The position numbers were made by a program, and so were the translations under genes. A stretch of 64,000 bases of DNA from Gordionus sp. m RMFG-2023 (Eukaryota > Nematomorpha > Gordioida > Chordodea > Parachordodidae): assembly GCF_954871325.1 (NCBI RefSeq), contig NC_088776.1, positions 11,408,052 to 11,472,051 of the forward strand, given 5' to 3'. Under the pieces are notes generated by a model. The model saw only the letters and a program-made list of their open reading frames with translations. It did not search any database and had not been told where the DNA came from. This document shows, in pieces, positions 23,601 through 33,875 of this stretch (within the stretch, counting starts at the first letter, position 1; the number at the start of each line of letters is the position of its first letter).

Positions 23601-25040
23601 AGAAATTAAAAATTGTGTCAAAGTATATAATAGAGTAAAATTACTCAGCGTCAGTGTTTATTATATTATTTTAAAAGATTATCTAATGACATGATAATAC
23701 TACCCTTGACTGATAATGATAAATTCATGAACCAACACTTATTGGCATTTTTAAAGTTATGGTTAAGATCCATAATGTTGACTGCTGATTGTTATTTTTT
23801 TACCACTCTCAGCTGGGATGTCAAATAGTGTTGTTAGATGGTTCAGTTTTAAAAACAGATAACCCAATATTTTAGCAAAAGAATATTATCCAATCCTGAA
23901 GATTTTGATCAGAGATGTTAAAATTTGAACATCTATTAACAAAATCTTGAGGATTATGTAATGTTATTTTGGCCAAAATCTTAATTTACTAACTTAAATT
24001 GAGGTATTTAATACTAGTTTTTTGCATATAAAAAATTTTATAACCCAAAGGAATTTTAATTGCATTTTAATTAATAGCAAAAGGATAGAAAAGTATATTA
24101 AATGATTTGAGTTAGTAATTTAGAAAAAAATCAATCTTTTATTTATAAAAACTTTTTAAAAAAATATTGTGAATTAATGTGTATATCCAAAATAAAATGC
24201 AGAATTTACTTGAACTAAATATAGTATCAAATGAGCTAAATGTTTTCCATATGGAACATCATATATTGTTAAATTAAGATTCTGTTTTAAAGCACAATTA
24301 ATTCTATATTATATATATATATAGGTAAAAAATACTTTAAAAAAACCTTTTCAGTTGAGTGTGTGATGAAAATGAAGATATATTTATTAATATAACTTCT
24401 ATTTTGATTGGTAAATTTTTCCTTAAAAAATATAATAGTGACAAATATATTAAATATTTAGATACAGTTTAATATAAAATGCCTCTGTGATGATTTCTTT
24501 TATCTGATTTAGCTTCTCTTCTAATATAAAATGGCTAAAGTATATAATTTTATTGTTGTCATAACTCTCCTATAAAAATGAGCTTTATAATAAAAATAGT
24601 ATCTACTATTTTAGGCATGGCAAATTGATTGAAGGAATGATTAATTAAATTTTTAAAATTTCTATTGTCACAATTATCATTGAAGGTTTTTTGAATTAAT
24701 TTGATATTAATTTTGGCAAAATTCTTCAATATATCAGATGATGACCCTGATTTATAAGATGCTATTTCATTAATATTCGAAAAATTTCCTATGTCTTCAT
24801 CAAAGAAAGCCAAAAAACAGGATACCTAAATTAAATAAAGATTGTCACTATATAATGTGTTACTTTTTTTTCTTCAATAAAAATATCACAGACAATTCTA
24901 TAGTATTCTAAGATAGCTTCAATAATATAAGTCCACAATAATTTTGGTTGACCACTTATGTCAAAATCTGTTTGGCTTTTGTCAGAGTTATTATGAAAAT
25001 AATTGCAATATTCTAATGCAAATATAACTTTTGAATTCAT
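14666..25040 (-). CDS. INTS13: INTS13 / Asunder, Integrator complex subunit 13
   Basis: Nuclear Integrator subunit that pairs with INTS14 and INTS10; its C-terminal tail contacts the RNA-cleavage module. Exons (minus strand): 25040-24864, 24825-24607, 24569-24466, 24421-24347, 24303-24210, 21676-21316, 20204-19837, 18735-18553, 17410-about 16959, 14817-14666. The first eight join with matching phases into 527 codons. Identifying blocks: [20 protein letters not shown] and [15 protein letters not shown] (N-terminal domain), [72 protein letters not shown], and the tail [14 protein letters not shown] with VELY. Estimated length of about 725 residues is close to the human 706. The start is the ATG at 25040. 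The junction of exons 9 and 10 is unsettled: the obvious donor (about 16958) leaves the wrong phase, so a small exon may be missing. Introns 1-4 are 37-44 bp; the later ones exceed 1 kb. Confidence 0.92.
14921..15070 (-). mobile_element. hAT fragment with element end and dimerisation-domain remnant
   Basis: Inside the last INTS13 intron. The minus strand encodes [16 protein letters not shown], matching the start of the hAT C-terminal dimerisation region (TxxxERxFSxLK). The remaining reading is degenerate and runs into a terminus-like TAGGCGCGTAGCCAGG at about 14921. Only the 3' end of an element appears to remain. Confidence 0.6.
15479..15695. mobile_element. hAT-type MITE, family 1, copy B
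   Basis: 217-bp near-palindromic element starting TAGTGTTGTTAAACGGCTCG and ending with its inverse, CACTA last. Flanks GTCGAAGC (15471-15478) and GTCGAGGT (15696-15703) are an imperfect 8-bp duplication (6 of 8). It lies in the last INTS13 intron. This is the best preserved of the three copies. Confidence 0.87.
15760..16085 (-). CDS. Two coding-like ORF pieces inside the last INTS13 intron
   Basis: After an acceptor-like TCTGAG at about 16080, the minus strand reads [20 protein letters not shown] and continues for some 30 more acidic residues ([19 protein letters not shown]) to a TGA near 15940. An AATAAA lies about 30 bp downstream. Just beyond, a 36-residue ATG ORF reads [20 protein letters not shown]. 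Both are less AT-rich than the intron around them. They could be an alternative 3' exon of INTS13, a nested small gene or a pseudogene. I recognise neither. Confidence 0.3.
16394..16425. repeat. GC-rich hairpin
   Basis: GGGGTGGGAG and CTCCCACCCC are perfect inverse copies separated by 12 bp, standing out sharply in AT-rich intron sequence. No flanking duplication was found. Confidence 0.6.
19122..19664. mobile_element. Terminal-inverted-repeat element, TAGGCCTATTCAAAA ends
   Basis: 543-bp AT-rich element in INTS13 intron 7, with ends TAGGCCTATTCAAAA and TTTTGAATAGGCCTA. Flanking 8-mers CTATATAT and TTACATAT agree at 6 of 8 positions. The interior has CGAATAATcg-type short inverted motifs and no ORF. 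A sequence resembling its left end (TAGGCCTAAAACGAATTATT) recurs near 45890 within another element. Confidence 0.7.
20463..20515 (+). mobile_element. Solo element end, TAGGGGTGCACGGATACC
   Basis: hAT-like terminus TAGGGGTGCACGGATACC followed by CTTTTTGGAGGCCGCTCTAT. The second block recurs at 57615-57645, so both belong to one family. No matching second end was found here. Confidence 0.4.
22039..22862. mobile_element. Non-autonomous element with CCCCGGAAAAA-rich inverted ends
   Basis: 824 bp in INTS13 intron 5. The left end is an array of CCCCGGAAAA(T)AAA units (22043-22125) and the right end the inverse GGGGGTTTTTTTCCGG array (22705-22855). GTTAAATT flanks both sides (22031-22038 and 22863-22870), fitting an 8-bp target duplication. 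The arrays create long low-complexity ORFs on both strands that are not genes. An exon-like, non-repetitive proline-rich segment lies inside. Confidence 0.65.
22466..22574 (-). pseudogene. Exon-like proline-rich segment inside a transposon
   Basis: After a good acceptor (GCTTATAG) the minus strand reads [20 protein letters not shown], continuing [15 protein letters not shown] to a TGA at 22466-22468. Its base composition is unlike the element around it. It looks like the last exon of a proline-rich protein, perhaps captured by the element or belonging to a gene whose other exons I cannot see. I do not recognise the protein. Listed as pseudogene because its only visible context is the element. 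Confidence 0.4.
23826..24016. mobile_element. hAT-type MITE, family 1, copy C (decayed)
   Basis: Starts TAGTGTTGTTAGATGG and shares the internal blocks CCTGAAGATTTTG and AACATCTATTAaCAAAATCTTGAGG with copy A. The right end (ATACTA) has drifted, and no clean target duplication remains. It sits in INTS13 intron 5. Confidence 0.7.
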
Positions 25041-26956
25041 ATTATTTCAACATGTTGCAGAAAATGGCAAATAGCAAATGATCGATATTTATCAAGGTTT
25101 TTAAAGTTATATGTCAATCAATAAAACGGTAAAATATAAATATTTACATACGATATTTTTTACAGTAACCCTCTTTATGCCTGTGATTAAGCGTAGATTA
25201 ATTGTAATTTTTTTGGAATACCTTTCAAACAGCCAAAAAATTTTTTATCAATTATAACCTAATCTACCTTAATCATGTATAATTAGAACTAACCTTCCAC
25301 ATTATTTAAGATTTTGCTGGAGGCCGCATCTTCATGAAAGGAGGGGGTAGTAACTATTTGCTTCCAATATATTTGTAGAAAGGTATGGGTGTTTTCATCG
25401 CATTTGGACAAAAACTCATAGTAAATTTATGTTACTTTTTTTGAAATGGTTTTCCATTTACTTTTATTTAATAAAAACAAAAGGAAACTAGTGTACAAAA
25501 GTAATATTATAAATATATTGAATACTATGCAATAAAATATAATTTATTTTACAATATATAATGTGTATATTTAATAGTTCCTTTCTAAAATAATCATTTT
25601 TATTATTATTCTATAACTGGAGATAGAATAGATACCAAATTTTATTTTTATAATTTTAAGAAATATTATTCTATTATCTGTAATATAAATGTAATTGTAA
25701 ATTGAATTTAAATTGAATATAATATTAACTTTTCGTTTGTAAATTACATAACCTGAAGGATTGAATTCATTATATATATATACGTGATATTTTGTATTAA
25801 ATATACTTTTACTTACTTTACTTATTCAAATAACTTTTCTTTAAATCCAAAAAATTTATTGAATAATAATTAACTAAAATTTTATTTTAAGCTGCGTCCA
25901 AAATGTTTTAAAAAAATCCTTAAAATTTTCACAAATTAATAACAACATTTTGGACACATTTAAGTTTTAAAAAAATTAAAATATTCAAAATGTTTGATAT
26001 GATTCAATTATTAGTTATTTATTAAAAGATATGTAAATATTTAATTGTATTTATAATTATATATTACCTTTCAGTTATTAAACTTTATATGAACTTATTA
26101 TTTGATAATGGTTATATTTAAATTAAATTTATATACTTAATAAATATATATATGTTGTAAATAATTGTATCAATATTTAATAAACAGTTGGAAAACTAAT
26201 AATAACTTTTATTTTGAAAGATAATTTTTCCATAAAATATATATGAATTATTATATTTGAGTTATATAATAAAATTATAATAGAAATTATATAATATCTT
26301 TTAAGAGTAGGATAAGAAATATTTTTATTAATAACTATAGGGTTTTAATTTTCTTTGTTGGCATTATCTTGATCTAGCTATTATTCAATAATAAATAACA
26401 AATAATAGTAACATAAGGTAGAGAATCATTAGACATAGGGATTAAGGTATGATGCAATTAATTTTATATACATATATAAAATAATACTGTTCCGAGATGT
26501 CAATAATTGCAGAGATTATTAGCAATGTAATATTTTGAAGAATAAAATAAAGAATTAAATAATTTTGTAAAAAATATCCACTTACTAATCCTTCAATTAC
26601 CATTAAATAATTCAATCTATTATAATATAGTGTTGTATATTTTCTCATAACTTCCTAATTGTAGAATGTATGTTATTCATAACTTATTATAACATTTTTG
26701 ATGAAATGTATAATTTTGTTTTACTTATATATAATTTGACTATGATTGTAGTTAACCTCCTATTATTTGATAACTTAATATATCTTTTTATTTTTTCTAT
26801 TGTAATTTAATATCAATTTTTTAAATTTAATTTTATAATTTGTAACTAAATAATAAATCATTCGGAAAGGTGGTGGTTTGTTTAAAATTTAAATTAGGAT
26901 GAACATATTTTCAGCATGGTAATTTAATGTGTATTCATGAATTTAATGTAATGATA
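25041..26956. other. INTS13 upstream region and AT-rich intergenic DNA
   Basis: Immediately upstream of the INTS13 ATG there is no long ORF or repeat; a promoter presumably lies here but no diagnostic box was found. The remainder is more than 75% AT with no coding signal. Confidence 0.45.
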
Positions 26957-26964
26957 TGTAAATC

Positions 26965-29425
26965 CAGGTATGCGAACCCGACAAAATTTTTGCCCGGGTT
27001 CGGTTCGGGTTCGGTTCAGGGAAATATTTTTGAACCAGGGTTTGGTTCGGGTTCGGGTTCAAGAATTTTTGAGTTGATAAAAAAAATTCTATATTTAAAT
27101 CATAATAAAAAACTAGTCATAAATTTGATATAAAAAATAAATTTTTTATTTTATTTATAGGCAAATATAGTTAAAAATACAAAGCATATAGTCATGTATC
27201 AATTTTAAAAATTTTATTTAGACGTATTAGCATAATATCTTCCAAGAGTTGTTCCCTCATCCTCGATCTATGTGGTGAAAGAATGAATTTCAAATGTGAA
27301 AAAGATCTTTCAACGCTAACCTATGTTAAATGTATTTATATGTGAAAATATGAAAAATTAACTTAGGTTGCAGGAACAGCAAATAAGATTTTAGATAAAA
27401 TATATAATTCAGGGTGTTCCAGCTTAGCAGACTCCCAAAAATGCAAAATATTTTCCTTCTTATCTAATCTTTTATAATCGCTAAATCCAGTAATTATTGT
27501 TCCAATACTTTTCTCAGCAATCGTTGGCCCTCTTTTAAGTATTTTCTCCTGCCTTTCTTTAAGTTGTATCAATTTCTCTAAATCATCTTCTTGTTCAATA
27601 ACTTCATCGGAACTAATATCATCAGATAAAATCGGCGTTGTTAAGCTTTTAATTCGTCTCCATAAATTGACAAGATGTTTTTTCGCACAAATCTTATCAT
27701 CATCACTAAGTAATACCTGTAATATTTAAGGATTTATATTGTTTATATTTAAATATTTCATAAAATAACAATTTTAATATAAATCTAAAATAATTAATTT
27801 ACTAAGCTTTTAATTAACCTTGTATCTTGGGTCCAGGTATATGGCAGCTAAGAGAATTTCGTTCTTTATAAACCTTTCTTCTCTGTTCTTAAGACAAGAA
27901 TATAGTAATTGAGCAAAATGGTGTGGATTTTTTTCCAGTTCGATGCAGCATCTTAACCATGCTGCATAAAAATCTGTCAGTGTTAACTGTTCAGATTGGA
28001 ATTGTTTGGTTGCGATTTTTAGCGGTTTTAAAATTTCAACAATCGTTATTATCTCTTTCCAATCTTCAGTCAATAAATAATCAGATTGCTCTGTAAAAAA
28101 ATCTTCGATATTGGGTTTTAGTAAAATCAGCCTTTCTTTTTAATATATTCTCTTTTATATATTCTCCTGTACATCTCTCTTTCAGCTCTACAATTCCAAG
28201 AGTCCTCAAATTTATAATGGACTTTGATATAAATTGAATATTTACACCAAGAATTGACCTATCTAGTCGTTGAACTGCATCAACTTTTAAACTTATTATT
28301 TTCCTTCTACCTCTCTCGATATTTTGTCTCTAATTGATTGGGCTGTTTTATTAATAGTTCTGGATAAATTATCTTTGTTTATAACTAAATTGAGCCCAGA
28401 TAGGAGTGGATTTATAATTCTTTGAAATCCCAAATCTTCAATAATTGATAAAGGCCGGTAATTTACAGTAACAAGTTCTAGTATAGAACTCATCAAATCA
28501 TTAGATGATATATTTATACTTATATGCTTTTTTGGAAAAAAGGTTTCTATATTAATTTTAGGTTTTTTTGCCAATAACAATTCCTGATATTTGGTTTTTT
28601 CATTTAAATAATTTAAATATTCATTGTTGTGATTTCTTTCCAGGTGTCTTTCTAAATTTGACAAGTGATTACCAGACATTTTTACTTTGCAATATGAACA
28701 TATTGATTTTTTTTTCTATTGTATTAAGGGTAAAATGCTTATCAAATATGTCTTTATCTTTAATCTTAAATCTATAAAAAGAGAACAATTTTTTTAAATA
28801 GCAATGATTTCAGAATTAAAAATGAGATATTTATAAATTTAATTTCATTTATAATATGCACTTCATTAATATCTTGTAAAAATTAAACTGAACCAAAAAT
28901 AAATGATTAGCATATATAAATTTTAAAATCATTTTAATAAGTTCACAAAAACTGCCCTACATTTAACAATTTTTAAGTTAGATGTTTAGAATTTTTTAAA
29001 TTAACAATATAATAATTTTTACTTTGATTTGTTAACCATTTTCTTCTAATTAATAATCTTTAAGAATAATAAGATAAAAATTTAAAAATAAATGGCGTAA
29101 ATTAATTCAATTGTTTAAAATTTTTTAACACTCCAATAGGAATCGAGAATAAATTTAAAATTGGCATAAATGAATTAAGTTGTTTAAAATTTATTAAGAC
29201 TTCATTTAATTGGAAATTTGAAAATATAATATTTGTATTTACATATATTAATATATGATTTTAAATAATACACTGAACCCGATTGAACCCGGGTTCAAAT
29301 GAAATTCTTGGGTTCGGTTCGGGGTTTTGAAAATTTTATAAATGGGGTTCAGGTTCGGTTCGGGTTCAGAGTTTTCTAAAAACCCGGATTCACTTCTCCG
29401 GGTTCGGGTTCGGTTCGAATCCCTG
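26965..29425 (-). mobile_element. hAT element, 2461 bp, with GGTTCGGGTTC subterminal repeats
   Basis: Begins CAGGTATGCGAACCCG and ends CGGTTCGAATCCCTG. Both sides carry the exact 8-bp duplication TGTAAATC (26957-26964, 29426-29433). Both subterminal zones (about 100-150 bp) are tracts of GGTTCGGGTTC in various registers. The body carries a decayed transposase on the minus strand. The exact target duplication suggests a moderately young insertion despite the broken gene. Confidence 0.9.
27200..28790 (-). pseudogene. Decayed hAT transposase (BED zinc finger type)
   Basis: In order on the minus strand: BED-type finger CSYCKVKM...NLERHLERNH (about 28700-28630), a linker with KPKINIETFFPKK, RNase-H-fold segments with RPLSIIEDLGFQRII (about 28445) and QFQSEQLTLTDFYAAWLRCC (about 28000), and the dimerisation region ILHFWESAKLEHPELYILSK (27450-27390) continuing after a short intron as VSVERSFSHLKFILSPHRSR (about 27310-27250). 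Breaks: a one-base shift in the poly-A run just before the finger, disruption between the middle blocks, and a TAA where this family has Gln just before VSVERSF. The gene is inactive. Confidence 0.8.
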
Positions 29426-29433
29426 TGTAAATC

Positions 29434-30700
29434 AGATATTTCCCCTTCATTTGATGATAATTTTGAAAAATTTTCCCAATTAATATATACATATATTAGA
29501 CAGATTTAATTCTTATAAACCCCTTACTATTTTTCATGATCCAAGGAAAAAATTAATTATTCTGACTTTTCCTGGGCTTGGGAAATATTTTTCACAATTA
29601 ATTAGGACTTGGACATAGCTTGCTAAACATTTTTCAAAAAATTTTTAATTTTAAATATGGGCTAGAAATTGGCCTGAAAATTTCTTTTAAAGACATGGCC
29701 AGGCCTGATCAAAAACCAAGGCCCATGCAACTTTCATAATCTAATTGTATTTTTAAATGCATTGTGACTTTTTATATATTTTATTTCAGTTCTCAACTAC
29801 CAAAATTATTATGGTCTTTGGCAGGTTTGAGAAAATTTTCCCAAGTGCGTGGACCTGGCTTGGGAATTTTTTTAATATTAGGCATAGGTGTAATATTTAA
29901 CACAGAATATTTATATGGCCCTCAGGTAAAAGCTAATTTAAATATTATTTTTATTCAAAAAAATAGTATTCACTCTTAGTCTAAATGGGTTGGCCTTGGT
30001 CTGAAGTAGGGGTGAGCTGGGTTAAGATAGAATAAAAAATAGATATGGTTTTAGAGATTTACCTATCTCCAGGTTTGGGAAAAAATTTTGAAAATTACTA
30101 TGGGTTGGCCAGGCTTGAGAAAAATTTTTATAAAATTATTATGAGTTGGACTGGGCTTGGAAAATATTTTTATAAATTATATTGGGCTAGGCTTGGGGAA
30201 AATTATAAGTTTGGACGTTTGATAATTTTTTTATTATTAACTATGGGTCAGACATTGGCCTTAAACATGTTATTTAGCAGGGCTGGGCTCGGCCTGATCA
30301 AAAAACCAAGGCCCATGAAAATCTGATTTTTATTGTATTTTTTAATTCATTATGATTATTTAAATGTTTTATTTTACTTCTCAACTACCAAAATTATTAT
30401 GATCTTTCATTGGGCTTAGATTAATTTTTAAAAATTATTATGGCTTTGTACTTTACCTGGGAATTTTTTTTAATATTAAATATTATCTATAAATGATCAG
30501 TAAATTTAACATATTGGTATTAACAATTTAAATTTATTCTTACTCAAACCATATTATTTAGTCTTAGTTTTAATGGATTGAACCTGGCTTGAAAGGGGGA
30601 GGGGGTAAAAAGAATAAAATTGGATATAATTTTCAAATAACAGGTAACATCTAGCATAAATATAAAAAGAAAATTCTCATTCCCCGTCATTTTTGTCGGG
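29434..30700 (+). repeat. Repeat R3: degenerate GGGCTTGGGAAAAATTTT units
   Basis: A 1.2-kb tract of 60-110-bp units each containing variants of TGGGCTTGGGAAAATTTTT with AATTATTATGG between them. It starts AAATCAGATATTTCCCCTTCAT and ends near CTCATTCCCCGTCATTTTTG. A 300-bp version with the same start and end is at 42040-42340. ORFs at 29764 and 30045 are products of the repeat. The hAT at 26965-29425 inserted at its left boundary. Confidence 0.65.
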
Positions 30701-30947
30701 CTATCTACTAGTTTATAAATAATACTGCTTGGACGATGGTTCAACAAGTTAATCATTTTCCTTTTGAATTCCTGAAATCGGAGTGCCAGTAATTTAAAAA
30801 AATTCTCTAAATAAGGGCACTCTAGGATTTTCATGTGAAACAGGCTAAGGGCTATGGTTCATACAAGTATATTGTAAATCTTAAAATGGGAATATCTTTT
30901 AAAATAATGATAATAACTTAATATAAAAATGATTACCCAATAAATCT

Positions 30948-31036
30948 TTAATCTCCCTCCCTTGTATTACACATATTTTGGTACCAAACAAAATCCAATC
31001 TCCCTCCCTTGTTATTATACATATTTTGGTAAGTCT
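30948..31036. repeat. Short tandem duplication
   Basis: AATCTCCCTCCCTTGT followed by ATTACACATATTTTGGTA occurs twice about 48 bp apart. Confidence 0.7.
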
Positions 31037-31289
31037 ACTTATGGGCAAGCTGCACTATAATTTAGCCACTATTTATTGGGGTTGGTAGGTTTACTTTTAC
31101 GTTAATAGCCTTTGCAGTAGTTTCAGGCAAATACTTCCTATAATTTTGCTTATTATATTTAAACAGCTGTATCACCCATAGAAGACCATAATCTGTTGTA
31201 TTACCCATAGAAGAGAAGACCAAAGTTTCCTTTTTATTGGTTTCATAAGTTAAATATTAGAAAAAGTAAGATTATTAAATTAAGCTAAA

Positions 31290-31588
31290 TTCTTTTTAAA
31301 AAAAAGAAAAGATATATACTCTTTTAACACTTACATATCACTTACACTTTTCACTCCATACTCTTCATTATAATATCCCAAAACCTTTCAGGCAACTAAT
31401 CCTTATAATTGCCTTATACACTTATATCTGTTTGTTTTCTGAAGTTTAAATATTTAAATAAGAATATTAAATTAAGTTAATTATACTAAATGTTTTATCT
31501 ACTTTATAAATTTAGATTTTTAATTAGGTTAAAGCGTTGTGTAAATTTAATCAAGAAAGTGTTAATTAAAAAATAGAAAATTTGAATG
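31290..31588. repeat. Left-flank copy of the 38331-38790 repeat (diverged)
   Basis: ACTTACACTTTTCACT, a TTCAGGCAACTA block, TTGCCTTAT and AAATATTTAAATAAGAATATTAAATT appear in the same order as in the tandem units right of the hAT at 38331. So the hAT sits inside an older tandem array. Confidence 0.5.
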
Positions 31589-31596
31589 CAGGTTGA

Positions 31597-33430
31597 CAGG
31601 GTTTTACAAAAATCTTCAAATAAAAATTTGAAGATTTTTTTCGCCCAAAATTTTGAGGAAAAAATCTTTGAAGATCAATTTTTTGCGAAGATTTTTTCGC
31701 TAAAAAAAATTTTGAGCTTGCTCAAAGAAGATTTTTGAGCAAAATAAAAAATATTTTTTGTAAAAAAATCTTCTATAATTTTGAGAAAATATTTTGAGAA
31801 TTTTATAATAAAATAAAATCTTTTGTAAGGAAATCTTTATTAAAATATTTTTGAAATTTTGATCTTAAAATTTTTTGGTAAATTCTTTAAAAATAAAATT
31901 TTTGATATATATTTTTTTTTATTTTATTATGTTAATGAAAATATTTTTTTTGAATAGGTTGTAAATGTGAGAATTGGTCATAATACCGACTGCATTTTTT
32001 TTAATATTTGGAATAAGTAATAATGATTATTTTAAAAATGTAATGTCATAATTTTAATGTTTTATATTTAATGTAAACTATAAAAGTGACAATTGTCATA
32101 ATACTCATCTCAGAACCTTTAAAAATAATTATAATTAAAAAAGGCTAGTTGAGCATGTTTTGAGATGGTTTCAGTGATTGTAAAGCATATAAAGGTGACA
32201 ATTGTCATAATACTTATTTCACATATGTTTTAATTGGAAATAGAGAAAAATGATTATTTCAAACATGAATTAATATAATGTGTAAACTATAAAAGTGACA
32301 ATTGTCATAATATTCATAACAGAACCTATAAAAATAATTTTATTTTTAGGTATTAAATAGGCGAGAAAAAATTTTTTGAGCATGTTTCGAGATGGTTTTA
32401 ATGATTGTAAAAATTGTCACAATCGTTATTTTTGAACTTTTTTAAAGCAAGTAGATAAAAATTTATTAAATATAAATAAATGTGGATGTACCATAGAGCA
32501 GTGACAATTGTCATAATCGTTATTTTTGAACTTTTTTGAATTTTTTTGAAGCAACAGAGTAAAATAATAAATTGTAAACATGTTAAATTGAAATTTAAAT
32601 GTGGATGTACCATAGAAAAGTGACAATTGTCATAATCGTTATTTTTAATCTTTTTTGAATTTTTTTGAAGCAAAAGGGTAAAATTATATATTGTAAACAT
32701 GTTAAATAAAAATTTCAGTGAAGATGTACCATAGAAATGTGACAATTATCATAATTGTTATCTTTGAACTTTTTTGAATTTTTTTAAAGCAAATAGGTAA
32801 AAATATATATTGTAAACCTGTTAAATTAAAATTTCAGTGAATATGTACCATAGAAAAGTGACAATTGTCATAATCGTTATTTTTAATCTTTTTTGATTTT
32901 TTTTGAAGAAATTATATATTGTAAACTTATTAAATTAAAATTTCACTGAAGATCTACCATAGAAAAGTAAAATTGTCTTAATCGTCATTTTTAATCTTTT
33001 TTAAATTTTTTTGAACTTACAGGGTAAAATAATAAATTGTAAACTTGTTAAATTTAAATGTGGATGTACCATAGATAAGTGACAATTGTCATAATGGCCA
33101 TTTTTAATCTTTTTGGAATTTTTTTGAAGCAAAAGGGTAAAATAATAAATTATAAACATGATAAATTAAAATTTAAATGAGGATGTACCATAGAAATGTG
33201 ACAATTGTCATAAACGTTTATTTTAATCTTTTTTGAATTTTTTTTAAGCAAAAGGGTAAAATTATATATTGTAAACATGTTAAATTAAAATTTCAGTGGA
33301 GATCTACCATAGAAAAGTGACAATTATCATTTTTAATTTTTTATTTAATTTTTTTGAACTTAAAGGGTAAAATAATAAATTGTACACATGTTAAATTAAA
33401 ATTTCAGTGAATATGTACCATAGATAAGTG
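31597..33430 (+). repeat. Left giant inverted repeat of the hAT element
   Basis: The outer 350 bp is rich in GAAGATTTTT and AAAATTTTGAG. From about 31960 to 33430 there are about twelve units, settling to a 119-bp period. Each contains GTACCATAG, (G)TGACAATTGTCATAATCG and a T-rich spacer with AAGCAAAAGGGTAAAAT. Exact TGACAATTGTCA palindromes start at 32087, 32196, 32296, 32502, 32621, 32859, 33080 and 33199; the other units carry one- or two-base variants. ORFs in this tract are repeat artefacts. Confidence 0.9.
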
Positions 33431-33875
33431 ACATATCTAATTCTCAACTCCCTTTTGAAATTATTTTAATATATATATTTTGAAATTATCACATTACTCA
33501 TCATCATATCCATTATTTTTAAATTAGGTTAATATGATCTTGTTGGGAAACACTTAAACCTCTGGGCAGATGATAATAGTATCATATATGTTAAATTTTT
33601 AGAGCCAACCGGAACGGAGTTGAACTAGAAAGATGCATCAATATAAACATGATATTTTTGGGAACAACAAATTTAAAAATATTTTTTCTTTAATCTTTTA
33701 AATCAATTTTAGATATATAGAAACTACTATTTGGGTATATCTAGTAAAATACGCCCCCCTCTGATTATACTATTCATACAAAAAATCTAAATCAGTCAAA
33801 TATATGAATTTTTATTTATTAAAATTTCAATGTAAACAATAACTTTATAATGAAATAGGTTATATAAATAATTAT

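Noticed and set aside
26995-27065. Telomere-like GGGTTC repeats
   Set aside because: Irregular register, confined to subterminal zones of a hAT with target duplications; not a telomeric tract.
29411-29425. GGTTCGAATCC, resembling a tRNA T-arm
   Set aside because: It is the right terminus of the hAT element, flanked by its target duplication; no acceptor stem, D-arm or anticodon arm can be drawn around it.
32398-32745. 115- and 66-residue minus-strand ORFs
   Set aside because: They are readings of the 119-bp tandem units in the hAT inverted repeat; the mirror ORF at 37264-37509 gives the same peptides from the other arm.
31960-33430. CRISPR-like regular spacing of a short palindromic repeat
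   Set aside because: Whole 119-bp units repeat, not only the palindrome, and the array is mirrored at the other end of a eukaryotic transposon; there are no cas-like genes.
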